NCBI GenBank assembly: GCA_964402405.1
Contig: CAYOCE010000009.1
Span: forward strand, 1 to 37,571
Origin: CAYOCE01 sp964402405
GTDB taxonomy: Bacteria; Pseudomonadota; Alphaproteobacteria; UBA7879
DNA length: 37,571 nt
Direction of reading: 5' to 3'
Under the pieces are notes generated by a model. It made no database searches, was not told where the DNA came from, and worked only from the letters and a program-made list of their open reading frames with translations. Below are positions 1 to 8,405 of the stretch, one piece after another. Each line of letters begins with the position of its first letter. Positions within the stretch are counted from its first letter, which is position 1. Made by a program: the position numbers and the translations under genes.

Positions 1-398
1 CCCATTTTACAGAGGATGTCCCATTCGCTTTTAGAAATAGGCATGACAGATAATCTGGATTGACGGATTAGGGGAAGATTTTGAAGCTGAGGGTTCGCCT
101 TGATTTCCTCAAGGGTAACAGGATGTTTTAGGGGCTGAACAACCCTGACATCTACTAATCCAAATTTACCCGTTTTATCCTCTGGATCTGGATAAAAGGG
201 CTTTACGACTTCAACGATTCCCACAATGCTTTTTTGCTGAATCGAATGATAGAAAAAGGCCAAATCCCCTACCTTCATGGCACGCATGTTATTCCGAGCC
301 TGGTAATTACGGACCCCATCCCATTTTGTCGTTCCAACCTTTAGCTGATCCTGCCAGGACCAAGTACTTGGTTCCGTTTTCACTAGCCAGTAATTCAT
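1..398 (-). CDS. EVE domain-containing protein (3' end outside window)
   Basis: Reading the minus strand from 398 gives MNYWLVKTEPSTWSW, then KWDGVRNYQARN and GDLAFFYHS, and further on KPFYPDPED. This is the typical opening and core of EVE-domain proteins (thymocyte nuclear protein 1/YTH-like fold), which in other organisms bind modified bases in nucleic acids. About 132 codons are visible. The family is usually near 135-150 residues, so only a few C-terminal residues should be missing at the window edge. The start codon shares one base with the stop of the upstream uracil-DNA glycosylase gene (TGATG), so the two are probably translationally coupled. The ligand here is unknown. Family assignment is firm; the specific role is not. 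Confidence 0.88.
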   Translation of the reverse strand, partial: MNYWLVKTEPSTWSWQDQLKVGTTKWDGVRNYQARNNMRAMKVGDLAFFYHSIQQKSIVGIVEVVKPFYPDPEDKTGKFGLVDVRVVQPLKHPVTLEEIKANPQLQNLPLIRQSRLSVMPISKSEWDILCKM

Positions 399-1174
399 CA
401 TCCCAAATCCTGTAGTTTTTCTTTGATAGTTAGAACATCGTGCCACACATCTTGCTTTCGGGAGGGAGAGCGTAGCAAATAAGCAGGGTGATAAATGGCC
501 ATGGTGGGAATGGGATCTGTCAGATTTTCAGATCTGTATTCCATCCACTTCCCTCGAACGCGGGTAATCCCATCGGTTTTATCAAAGAGGGCCTTCAAGG
601 ATGTACTGCCAACCAGAATCAGGATTTTGGGGCGCACAAGTTCAATGTGTTTTTTAACAAATGGAAGAAACATCGCCATCTCAGCAGTCGTAGGTTGACG
701 GTTTCCCGGGGGGCGCCAGGGAAGGATGTTGGTGATATACAGATTGGGACGATCAATCCCAATCGCCGCAAAAACTTTATTGAGCAATTGGCCACTTAGA
801 CCCACAAAAGGTTTCCCTTGACGATCCTCATCTGCCCCTGGGGCCTCCCCTATCAACATAACATCTGCTTTAGCAGGGTCTCCATCGGCAAAAACCATGT
901 TCATGGCTGTTTTCTTTAAAGTGGACCCTTCGAAGGCACGAATAGCAGATTCTAGTTCCTCTAGACTGTTAATCTTTGAAATGTCAGAAGGGATGGCTGT
1001 TTTGGTTGATACAGAAACAAACGTAGGTTTTGCAGCTTCAGAAGGCTTAACAGGATTCTGGGTAACGAGGGGAAGGGGCGCTAAGTGATTGACAGGGGTA
1101 TCCTGCAAAATCTCAGAAATCCCCATATCCTTAAGCCATTCTAGGGTTTCTTGTAAGGTGTATTTTTGTCCCAT
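398..1174 (-). CDS. Family-4-like uracil-DNA glycosylase without Fe-S cysteines
   Basis: The 258-residue protein removes uracil from DNA, the first step of base excision repair. After a roughly 90-residue variable, proline-rich N-terminus it carries the family signature GEAPGADEDRQGKPFVG (motif 1), NILPWRPPGNR, and the C-terminal motif YHPAYLLRSP, which contains the catalytic-side histidine. Classical family-4 enzymes hold a 4Fe-4S cluster with four cysteines. This protein contains no cysteine at all, so it cannot bind one that way. As I recall, several alphaproteobacterial relatives likewise have WRPPGNR where the Fe-S type has a cysteine. The stop overlaps the EVE gene by one base, and the gene lies 6 bp after the LysE gene. 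An AGAG element sits just upstream of the start. Confidence 0.9.
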   Translation of the reverse strand: MGQKYTLQETLEWLKDMGISEILQDTPVNHLAPLPLVTQNPVKPSEAAKPTFVSVSTKTAIPSDISKINSLEELESAIRAFEGSTLKKTAMNMVFADGDPAKADVMLIGEAPGADEDRQGKPFVGLSGQLLNKVFAAIGIDRPNLYITNILPWRPPGNRQPTTAEMAMFLPFVKKHIELVRPKILILVGSTSLKALFDKTDGITRVRGKWMEYRSENLTDPIPTMAIYHPAYLLRSPSRKQDVWHDVLTIKEKLQDLG

Positions 1175-1180
1175 GATTCT

Positions 1181-1804
1181 CTAAAAAATCTTCGCAATAT
1201 TCATTAACCCATAAATAGCAATGGCACATCCCGCAATTTTATTCACCCAATTGAAAACTCCCAAGGATTTAAATCTTTTATAAACCACTTTGACGGTAGA
1301 AGCCAAAATCAACCACCAAGTCGCAGCCCCTAACATAACACCCACGGTGGTTGAGGCTATTTCAGGGACGCCCATTTTCTGCATGAGAATACCTTCATTG
1401 GTGAACATGGTGATGAATAAGATTGTCGTCATAGGACTCATGAACGTGAGGAAAAAGACGTAATTGAAAGCTCGTGAAGATTTGCTCATAGTCTGGGATT
1501 TTTCTTTTTCATTAATAGGCGTTCTGAAAATTTTAGTTCCCAAAAACACTAGGAAAGCCCCCCCAAGACCATACAAAACATAGGCATAATTTTGCGTGAT
1601 GGTGGTCATCAGATTGGCTGAAGATGTGATTGCGGTTGCATAGACGCCATCGGCAATGGCTGCCCCTAATCCGGTGATCAGCCCAATCCTAAACCCATAG
1701 GCGATGGTTTGTCGGATACATAAAATACCAATGGGACCAATGGGGGCTGCCACCATAAAACCAATCCAAAATCCACTCGCAAAAAACTCAGGGAGAGAAA
1801 GCAT
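1181..1804 (-). CDS. LysE/RhtB-family amino-acid exporter
   Basis: A 207-residue inner-membrane protein with about six hydrophobic segments. The N-terminus FWIGFMVAAPIGPIGILCIR is the conserved LysE signature, with the glycine-proline pair and a following arginine. A second conserved segment, GLGAAIADGVYA, follows. Family members export amino acids or similar small metabolites by proton exchange. The length matches the family (200-220 residues). The substrate cannot be read from sequence. It is the first gene of a minus-strand run LysE-UDG-EVE and has an AAGGA ribosome site upstream of 1804. It faces the PAS-LuxR gene across a 168-bp divergent spacer that probably holds both promoters. Confidence 0.92.
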   Translation of the reverse strand: MLSLPEFFASGFWIGFMVAAPIGPIGILCIRQTIAYGFRIGLITGLGAAIADGVYATAITSSANLMTTITQNYAYVLYGLGGAFLVFLGTKIFRTPINEKEKSQTMSKSSRAFNYVFFLTFMSPMTTILFITMFTNEGILMQKMGVPEIASTTVGVMLGAATWWLILASTVKVVYKRFKSLGVFNWVNKIAGCAIAIYGLMNIAKIF

Positions 1805-1972
1805 GTGAAAGATCCTTAAAAAATTAAATAATGTAGGAATCTACCATGGATCTGCAGATTTCAGCAAGGGGATTTATAAAAAGGACAATGGGACTTGTAT
1901 ATTTTTTTCTGGAGTATTATCCCTAATTCATTTATAAGAAAGTTAAATTATGTATTAAGGGAAATACATACC

Positions 1973-2701
1973 ATGACAGAGAATCAACTGTTCTTAAATA
2001 TTTCTGTTACGAATGATCTGATTCAAAAGCTCTTTTCTGATTTACCTTGTTCTGTTTTTTGGAAAGACCTAAATGGTACTTATTTAGGGGTTAATGCCTA
2101 TATGGCACAAATTTCCGGCATTAATGATCCAGACATATTTGTGGGAAAGACAGACTTTGATATGCCATGGCTATATGATGAATCGGTAGGGTATCGAGCT
2201 GACGACAAAGAGGTTATGGAAAAGGGCACCGCAAAGCTGAACATTGTTGAAAGTCAAACCGTAAAAATTCGCAGGAAAGTACATACAAATAAAAGTCCCC
2301 TAAGAGATTCAAATAATAATATTATGGGGGTTTTTGGAGTTACTTTTGAAACTGGAAATATAGGACTCAAGGACTTCGTTTTTCCCTTTTTGAATAGTGT
2401 TAATGCCTCTAAAACAAACCAACCGCAAGACCACAATAAACTAAACGATTTTCTAAAAGAATATTACCCCAATGGAACATATTTTTATGTTTCTGGAAGT
2501 AGAATCCCTATAACTCTCAAAGAACTAGAGTGTCTGATCCTTTTAGATCAAGGAAAAATGATTAAAGTATGTGCGGCAGAAATTGGCATCTGTCCTACCA
2601 CTTTCCAATTTCATATTCAAAAAATTAAACAAAAAACAGGATTAAATTCCAAGGCAGATTTGATTGAACTATTTCGCGATCAGATGATTAAATTAGGCTA
2701 A
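1973..2701 (+). CDS. PAS domain-LuxR-type HTH transcriptional regulator
   Basis: From ATG 1973 the protein has 242 residues. An upstream in-frame ATG at 1895 would add 26 residues that look like translated leader, and AAGGG at 1957-1961 favours 1973. Residues about 15-130 form a PAS fold (SVFWKDLNGTYLGVN, then GKTDFDMPW, and IMGVFGVTFE at the end). The C-terminal 65 residues resemble a LuxR/GerE helix-turn-helix (LTLKELECLILLDQGK-like opening, CAAEIGICPTTFQFHIQKIK recognition region). No receiver domain or membrane segment is seen, so it is probably a cytoplasmic one-component regulator sensing a small ligand or redox state. Signal and targets are unknown. The call is firm at domain level. 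Confidence 0.82.
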   Translation: MTENQLFLNISVTNDLIQKLFSDLPCSVFWKDLNGTYLGVNAYMAQISGINDPDIFVGKTDFDMPWLYDESVGYRADDKEVMEKGTAKLNIVESQTVKIRRKVHTNKSPLRDSNNNIMGVFGVTFETGNIGLKDFVFPFLNSVNASKTNQPQDHNKLNDFLKEYYPNGTYFYVSGSRIPITLKELECLILLDQGKMIKVCAAEIGICPTTFQFHIQKIKQKTGLNSKADLIELFRDQMIKLG

Positions 2702-2747
2702 TTATCCATCATCCCCCCTTTTCATCGCAGTGGTTTTGCTATAAATT

Positions 2748-2765
2748 TAAAAAAGTACTTTTTTA
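2748..2765. repeat. 18-bp perfect palindrome before yqeY
   Basis: TAAAAAAGTACTTTTTTA is a perfect palindrome ending 13 bp before the YqeY start codon, with the ribosome site AGGA directly after it. It could be an operator, or a weak hairpin affecting translation. AT-rich palindromes this short also arise by chance. Confidence 0.4.
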
Positions 2766-2778
2766 TAGGATTAAAATT

Positions 2779-3237
2779 ATGTCCCTTCGCCTACAACTTA
2801 CAACTGCTCTTCAACTGGCCACTAAAAATCAGGATCGGGATCGATTGGATACCGTCCGGTTGATTGTCTCAACTCTGAAGGATAAAGACATTGCGGCCCG
2901 GGGCACGGGGAACAAGGATGGCATTAGTGAGGCGGATATTATGCAAATGCTCATGGGAATGATTAAACAACGAACGGAAAGTATTGTCCTCTATCAGCAA
3001 GGTAATCGTCAGGATTTGGTGGATCGGGAAGAAAAGCAAATTCAAATCATCAAAACATTTTTGCCTACCATGATGACGGATGCGGAAACAGAACAAGCTA
3101 TCAAGTCAGCCATTCAAGAAAGTGGCGCTACATCCATTAAGGACATGGGAAAAGTCATGGCCATTATCAAAGAAAAATACACAGGTCAAATGGATATGTC
3201 CAAGGCATCTGCTGTATTGAAAGGGTTACTGGCCTAA
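2779..3237 (+). CDS. GatB/YqeY domain-containing protein
   Basis: A 152-residue protein matching the full-length YqeY family: N-terminal LRLQLTTALQLATKNQDRDRLDTVR-like region (shortened here), then EADIMQMLMGMIKQRTESI, and a C-terminal tRNA-amidotransferase GatB-tail-like domain ending MDMSKASAVLKGLL. The C-terminal half resembles the tRNA-contacting tail of GatB, but free-standing YqeY proteins lack an established function in bacteria. AGGA lies 8 bp before the ATG. The transporter gene starts 7 bp downstream, so the two are probably cotranscribed. Length and motifs are normal. Confidence 0.93.
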   Translation: MSLRLQLTTALQLATKNQDRDRLDTVRLIVSTLKDKDIAARGTGNKDGISEADIMQMLMGMIKQRTESIVLYQQGNRQDLVDREEKQIQIIKTFLPTMMTDAETEQAIKSAIQESGATSIKDMGKVMAIIKEKYTGQMDMSKASAVLKGLLA

Positions 3238-3244
3238 GTTCAAA

Positions 3245-4444
3245 ATGAAACATTCTTCAGCTCCTCCCTTTTGGTTTTTAGCGTTTCTTCTGTCTCTACC
3301 CCTGTTTTCAGAAACAGTGTATAGCCCTGCGTTGCCAGACATTGCGCGGGAACTACAGGTTCATGAATCCTGGGTTGAGCATACCTTAACAGTCTATCTT
3401 TTTGGATTTTCTTTCGGGATTTTATTTTGGGGAAGTATCTCGGATCGATATGGACGCAAACCTTCCCTACTGGCGGGCTTAGGACTGTATATCTTGGGAT
3501 GCGTTGGCTGCTGGGCATCCAGCTCTATAGGGGCCTTAATGATCAGTCGTCTCATCCAAGCCCTAGGGGGAGGTGCCTGCAGTGTTTTGGGACAGTCCAT
3601 CGCCAGGGATGCCTATCATGGGGCTGATCGGACAAAAGCCTATGCCATCGTTGGATTCACCATTCCTGTTGCAACAGCTTTAGGGCCCGTTGTTGGGGGA
3701 TTTGTTGATGAATGGCTAAGATGGCAAGCGAATTTTATTTTGTTAACCTTTGCGGGAGCTATTGCAGTTCTCCTTAGTTACAAAATACTGAAGGAAACTC
3801 GTCAGAGTATTCCTACACAAAAACCTTCCTTTAAAAAAGTGGCACTGCAATTGCTCAGAGACCCCCAGGAAGTTACCTTTGTTATCCTAATTGGGTGCGC
3901 CAATGGAATGATTTTTAGTTATTATGCAGAAGGTCCCTTTTATCTAATTAATCTTTTGGGCATGTCCCCTTCCACCTACGGTATGACCTTTTTAGCGATT
4001 GGGGCCGTTGCAATGCCAGGAAGATATATCTCCTATAAACTCAGTCAAAAATTTTCCCCCATGGCTGTCCTAAAAAAAGGCGTTCAAGCTATTACTATCT
4101 CAAGCGTCTTATTTATGCTTTTGACATTTCTATTTCTTAGCTTAAAAGATATTCCTCCATCTATTTTCATCTCCCTTACCCTTGGATATATGTTAACTCT
4201 GGTGGTTTCTGTTGGAATGATTCTACCCAATGCCATGTCTTTAGCCCTGGAGAAGCATCAGAATGCTATTGGAACGGCTTCTTCTCTGTTTGGGTTCGGT
4301 TATTATGGCCTTATTTCCCTAGTTGCCATGGGTATGGGTATTTTTCATGATGGCACCTTAGCCCCTATGCCTGCTTACTTTTGTGCCATGGGACTTATAA
4401 TGTGGGTAGCCTTCCGATTTCTTCTTGAAAAAAAGAAGATATAA
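3245..4444 (+). CDS. MFS multidrug transporter, Bcr/CflA type
   Basis: The 399-residue polytopic protein has about 12 membrane helices. It shows SPALPDIARELQ after the first helix, typical of Bcr/CflA drug:H+ antiporters (DHA1), and the MFS motif A GSISDRYGRKP between helices 2 and 3. RLIQALGGGACSVLGQSIARD is the motif near helix 4. Substrates in this family are diverse (bicyclomycin, chloramphenicol, cysteine and others) and cannot be assigned. It starts 7 bp after yqeY, and its stop lies 1 bp before the start of the secreted 2H protein, so three genes probably form one transcript. A second, different Bcr-type transporter lies at 33302-34528. Confidence 0.92.
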   Translation: MKHSSAPPFWFLAFLLSLPLFSETVYSPALPDIARELQVHESWVEHTLTVYLFGFSFGILFWGSISDRYGRKPSLLAGLGLYILGCVGCWASSSIGALMISRLIQALGGGACSVLGQSIARDAYHGADRTKAYAIVGFTIPVATALGPVVGGFVDEWLRWQANFILLTFAGAIAVLLSYKILKETRQSIPTQKPSFKKVALQLLRDPQEVTFVILIGCANGMIFSYYAEGPFYLINLLGMSPSTYGMTFLAIGAVAMPGRYISYKLSQKFSPMAVLKKGVQAITISSVLFMLLTFLFLSLKDIPPSIFISLTLGYMLTLVVSVGMILPNAMSLALEKHQNAIGTASSLFGFGYYGLISLVAMGMGIFHDGTLAPMPAYFCAMGLIMWVAFRFLLEKKKI

Positions 4445-4445
4445 G

Positions 4446-5346
4446 ATGGGAAATATAATTAAAATTCTAATGAGTGTTATTATGGTAGCTAGTTCTAATG
4501 TCTCTGCTGATTATAGGGATACAGATCGCATTGAATTCGGATTTGTCTTGCTTCCAGATGAATCTCAACTGGATCAATTAAGAAAAATGCGAGATCAAAT
4601 TATGACCCATTTTGGGGATGTTCCTTCTGAATCATCCCATCCTACTTATGGTGATTATATAAACAAGCCTGTCACTATCCCCCATGTTTCCATCGGTCAA
4701 TATGGATTGTTGGAAAGTGAGCTTCCAAAGCTTATTAAGATTGTAGAAGAGGTTGCGTTGGTGACCCAAAAATTAACGGAGCCAATGGCACGTGAATTAT
4801 CCTTTACAGATGAAAACGTATTTTTTGATTGTGCTCATATCCGGAAACATACCAATCCTATTATAACAGAAACTTATTTATGATTGCTCAAGCGGCTGCA
4901 GAAAGAACAAGGAATTTGAGCAATGCACAANNNNNNNNNNNNNNNNNNNNNNNNNNNNNNNNNNNNNNNNNNNNNNNNNNNNNNNNNNNNNNNNNNNNNN
5001 NNNNNNNNNNNNNNNNNNNNNNNNNNNNNNATTTATGATTGCTCAAGCGGCTGCAGAAAGAACAAGGAATTTGAGCAATGCACAAGAACTTGAATTGTTT
5101 GATCAGTATTTTCAAAATTGGGGAACTCCTGAGGGACACAGAATTCGCCCCCATTTTACGATGCTTTATAACTACACAAAATCTAAGGCTGATTTAGAGG
5201 CTGCATTTGCTACGGATGAACATCTATCCACTCTTCTCGCTAACTTACGTCAGATTACTTTTACCAGACTTGCCATTGTACAAATTGATTTTTGGGGCAA
5301 CCCTATCAAAGGTAGTATTATTGCTGAATTTTCCTTGCAGGGGTAG
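4446..5346 (+). pseudogene. Secreted 2H-phosphoesterase-like gene, interrupted by assembly gap and frame break
   Basis: ATG 4446 (preceded by AGAAG) begins a signal peptide, MGNIIKILMSVIMVASSNVSA. The mature part carries PHVSIGQY, and after the gap PHFTMLYNY. These are the two H-X-S/T motifs of the 2H phosphoesterase fold (2'-5' RNA ligase and cyclic phosphodiesterase relatives). The first half runs to a stop at 4881-4883 and the second half is in another frame (from about 5034). Between them lie 100 Ns, flanked by an exact 55-bp duplication. Joining the copies leaves 746 nt, two more than a multiple of three. Dropping one TG near 4835 would give an uninterrupted 247-residue protein. The break may be a contig-end error or a real mutation. 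Periplasmic or exported location is inferred, and activity is not shown. Confidence 0.7.
4876..5085. other. Assembly gap (100 N) flanked by exact 55-bp duplication
   Basis: Positions 4931-5030 are 100 Ns. The 55 bases before (4876-4930) and after (5031-5085) are identical. This is what appears when two contigs that share a 55-bp end overlap are scaffolded with a default-size gap rather than merged. The true locus is probably 155 bp shorter. Confidence 0.93.
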
Positions 5347-5408
5347 GTTGAGTTCTAAATTTACTATGTTAGAATACGAATATACTAATAAAAAACAGGG
5401 TTTAAAAA

Positions 5409-6494
5409 ATGAAACTAGTTTACATACTCTACTTCCTTTTATCAGCCATATTCTTACCTGTTGAAAACAGTTATGCATCCCATGATGCCCCTTTAAAAGT
5501 TGGAGTGGCTCATAGCCCGCCATTTGCTATACACGATACAGAAACTAATACATGGGAGGGGTTAGGGATTGAATTATTTAAGTATATAACCGAAGAATTG
5601 AAGCTTTCTTATACTTTTGTTGAAATTAAAGATTTTAGCAATCTACAGGCTTTGAGAACAGAATATGATGTATTAATTGGTGACCTTCCTTATAGTACAA
5701 GAATATTAGAGCATTATCAACTATCCATTCCTTATTATGCATCAGGCTATGGTATTTTAACGCAAAATACAAAAAGCGAATCTATATTGATTTACCAAAT
5801 TTTTCATAACTTATTTTCTCTTTCTTTCTTATTTTTCATTTTAATAGTTTTTATATTCATAGTTTTTATTTCGATTTCCATGTGGTTAATAGAACGCAAC
5901 CACAACAAAAGCTTTCCAAAAAAAATAGGGCCTGGGGTTTTTAATGGCATATGGTGGACGATCATAACTTGTGGAGGTGTAGGGGCAGAGATTTATCCAG
6001 TTACCCGCCGAGGAAGAATTTTCGGGATGATTTGTGTTTGTTTTAGCATTGTTGTTTTATCCCATGTCACCGGTATTATTTCTTCTTCATTGACAGCAGA
6101 ACGTTTAGATAACCAAGTTAGCGATTTGAAAGATTTAAAACACAAGCATATTGCCGCAGTTTTAGATAAAGAAAATGATATAGGTGATTTTTTACATAGA
6201 CACCACTTAAACTACCTATCCTTTAATAGCTTAGAAGAAGCCACCCTTGCTTTGAAAAAGAAAAAAGTAGATGTGATCATTGCAAGCGCTCCTGTTTTAA
6301 AATATTATCTAAAACAAAATAATTCTGAAAATTTTAGTCTTTCTCCCTTAGGTTTAGGGACAAACTATTATGGGTTTTTGTTTAATATAAACACTAAAAA
6401 TATGATCCCTATAAATTCTGCGATTCTAAAAATTACGGATGGAAAGATTTGGAAAGACTTATTATTTAAATATTTAGATGAAAGTTCTAGATAA
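5409..6494 (+). CDS. Prokaryotic ionotropic glutamate receptor-like channel (SBP-pore-SBP)
   Basis: The 361-residue protein begins with a signal peptide (cleavage near residue 23). It then has a split periplasmic binding domain of SBP_bac_3 type: VGVAHSPPFA and WEGLGIELFKYI in lobe 1 and VIIASAPVLKYYL in lobe 2. Inserted between the halves is a channel module: helix 133-160, a pore loop (WWTIITCGGVGAEIYPVT, 182-199) and helix 203-226. This is the GluR0 architecture, in which ligand binding gates a cation pore. The usual TVGYGD potassium filter is replaced by GVGAE, one residue shorter, so potassium selectivity is doubtful. Ligand unknown. The gene stands alone between the 2H gene and tssF; CAGGG lies upstream of the ATG. 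Confidence 0.78.
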   Translation: MKLVYILYFLLSAIFLPVENSYASHDAPLKVGVAHSPPFAIHDTETNTWEGLGIELFKYITEELKLSYTFVEIKDFSNLQALRTEYDVLIGDLPYSTRILEHYQLSIPYYASGYGILTQNTKSESILIYQIFHNLFSLSFLFFILIVFIFIVFISISMWLIERNHNKSFPKKIGPGVFNGIWWTIITCGGVGAEIYPVTRRGRIFGMICVCFSIVVLSHVTGIISSSLTAERLDNQVSDLKDLKHKHIAAVLDKENDIGDFLHRHHLNYLSFNSLEEATLALKKKKVDVIIASAPVLKYYLKQNNSENFSLSPLGLGTNYYGFLFNINTKNMIPINSAILKITDGKIWKDLLFKYLDESSR

Positions 6495-6542
6495 AACTAG
6501 AAAACGTTGGGGTTATAGATTTCTTGAAATACCTTGGCACCA

Positions 6543-6570
6543 TTGAAATCCGATCCTTATACTTTATGAT
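6543..6570 (+). promoter_or_regulatory. Possible sigma70 promoter for tssF-tssG-rluD
   Basis: TTGAAA (6543-6548) and TATGAT (6565-6570) are separated by 16 bp and lie 24 bp before the tssF start. In between is the ribosome-site stretch GGAGGGATAAGAG. Found by eye only. Confidence 0.35.
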
Positions 6571-6593
6571 CTATGGAGGGATAAGAGAGAAAT

Positions 6594-8405
6594 ATGTCGC
6601 AAAATGATTCAAATGCTTTAATTTATTATCAACGAGAAATCGCTTACCTTAGAAAGCAAGGGGGTATCTTTGCCGCTAAATATCCCAAGGTTGCAAAACG
6701 CTTACATTTTGATGATACTGAATCTTCAGATCCTCATACTGAACGATTAATTGAATCTTTTGCCTATATGGCTGGGTATCTACAGCAGGATATTGATGAA
6801 CAATTTCCCCGTATTTCAAGTGCTTTATTGGGCGTATTGTATCCCCAGTTAATTCGATCTTTACCCCCTATGTCCATTGCCGAATTTCAAATTGATCCAA
6901 ACAAAGGAAAACTAACAAGCGGGTATTCTGTTCCAAAAGGATTTCCTTTAGTTGCTAAAACAGCAACTAATACCAATTGCAAATTTCAAACTTGTTATGA
7001 CATGACCCTATGGCCCATTAAAATTGATGATATTCAATTGGTCCCTGCGGGTAATTATGATTTTGATAGTGCAAAATCATATACGAGTTTTTTAAAAATT
7101 TGCCTCCGAAGTTTTTCTGGGGCTCTAAGCGCACTACCCATTGATCAATTATGTTTTTATATTAATGCTGACCCTACTAAGGCAGGCGTTCTTTATGAAT
7201 TACTCTTTAAAGATTTTGAAAAAAGGCCTATTATTATTGGGGATGTAAATCCGGACCCCTTCTTTTTAAAGCCTTATTCCCTAAATCAAGTAGGATTTGA
7301 AGATAGAGAAAATATTTTACCAATAGATAATCGTGTTCACCCAGCCTACTCATTGTTGCAAGAATATTTTAACTTTCCTAATAAGTTTTTCTTTTTTAAT
7401 ATAAGTAATTTAGATTTTAGCCGATCAAACACGACCGCTGAAATTTTAATTCCTCTTTCTATCTCTCAAACAACACCTCCCATGGTAATTGATAAAGACA
7501 TCTTAAAATTGTGGTGCACACCTATCATTAATTTATTCTCCAAAAACTCAGAGCCTTTGAGATTTGATAAAAAACAGATTGAATATGACATAGTTCCAGA
7601 CATCAGAGAAAAAGCATTTACAGAAATTATTGATATTAAATCTGTAAAATCTGTAAATAGCACAACGGGGGAGGTTAAAGAGATATCCCCGTATTTTTCT
7701 TTTAACCACCAAGATATTGAAAATAAACAATCTCTTTTTTGGTATGCTCGTCAAGTACCTTGCATTAATACAGAACTTCCAGGAACGTCAACAAAACTTA
7801 GCTTTGTGGATACCAGTTTTTCCCCTGGCACTCCTGCTAATGAAACCGTTTATGTAGAAGCGATGATGAGCAATAGAGGCCTCGCTGCTTTTGTGGATGT
7901 GGGGACAATTTTAGAGGCCGATAGTATGGTGCCTGCGCATCAAATTATAACGCTCCTACAACCGACGCCAACCTTCTATCCTGAAATAAGTGGTTCTCTC
8001 CAATGGCAATTAATTTCACAGTTATCATTGAGTTATTTATCTCTTTCATCTGATGAAGTTAGTTTGAAGGCCCTAAAAGAAACCCTAAGGCTTTATGCTA
8101 AAAATGCTGATGGATATAATAATCAAGCGATTGATGCGATTATAAATATGAAATGCACCCCTGTCATGAGGCGTATAAGAAAGGACGCGGCACGAGGGCT
8201 TGTCAAAGGAATAAATGTTACCCTTACGCTGGATGACAATCAATTTGTACAACAAGATATTACTCTGTTTTCAAGTATCCTCTCCCACTTTTTTGGGCTC
8301 TATACAACTATTAATTCCTTCACAGAATTGTCTGTTAAAAAATTAAATGAAGAACAAATATGGAAAACATGGAAACCAGTCGCCGGCGATCAGCAACTAC
8401 TCTAA
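6594..8405 (+). CDS. tssF: Type VI secretion system baseplate subunit TssF
   Basis: The 603-residue protein opens with the conserved TssF (VasA/ImpG) N-terminus: YYQREIAYLRKQGGIFAAKYP, shortened here to YYQREIAYLRKQG, then ERLIESFAYMAGYLQQDID and LLGVLYPQLIRSLPPMSIA. The length matches the family (580-630). TssF forms, with two copies per TssG, the wedge of the T6SS baseplate on which the contractile tail assembles. The next gene is tssG, overlapping by 46 bp, the standard gene order. A good ribosome site (GGAGGG) precedes the ATG. No tssE or other T6SS gene lies upstream; a receptor-channel gene is there instead. Confidence 0.94.
   Translation: MSQNDSNALIYYQREIAYLRKQGGIFAAKYPKVAKRLHFDDTESSDPHTERLIESFAYMAGYLQQDIDEQFPRISSALLGVLYPQLIRSLPPMSIAEFQIDPNKGKLTSGYSVPKGFPLVAKTATNTNCKFQTCYDMTLWPIKIDDIQLVPAGNYDFDSAKSYTSFLKICLRSFSGALSALPIDQLCFYINADPTKAGVLYELLFKDFEKRPIIIGDVNPDPFFLKPYSLNQVGFEDRENILPIDNRVHPAYSLLQEYFNFPNKFFFFNISNLDFSRSNTTAEILIPLSISQTTPPMVIDKDILKLWCTPIINLFSKNSEPLRFDKKQIEYDIVPDIREKAFTEIIDIKSVKSVNSTTGEVKEISPYFSFNHQDIENKQSLFWYARQVPCINTELPGTSTKLSFVDTSFSPGTPANETVYVEAMMSNRGLAAFVDVGTILEADSMVPAHQIITLLQPTPTFYPEISGSLQWQLISQLSLSYLSLSSDEVSLKALKETLRLYAKNADGYNNQAIDAIINMKCTPVMRRIRKDAARGLVKGINVTLTLDDNQFVQQDITLFSSILSHFFGLYTTINSFTELSVKKLNEEQIWKTWKPVAGDQQLL

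Noticed and set aside
1895..1972. Upstream ATG giving a 26-residue longer PAS-LuxR protein
   Set aside because: The extra part is hydrophobic translated leader with no ribosome site, and the PAS fold begins well after ATG 1973.
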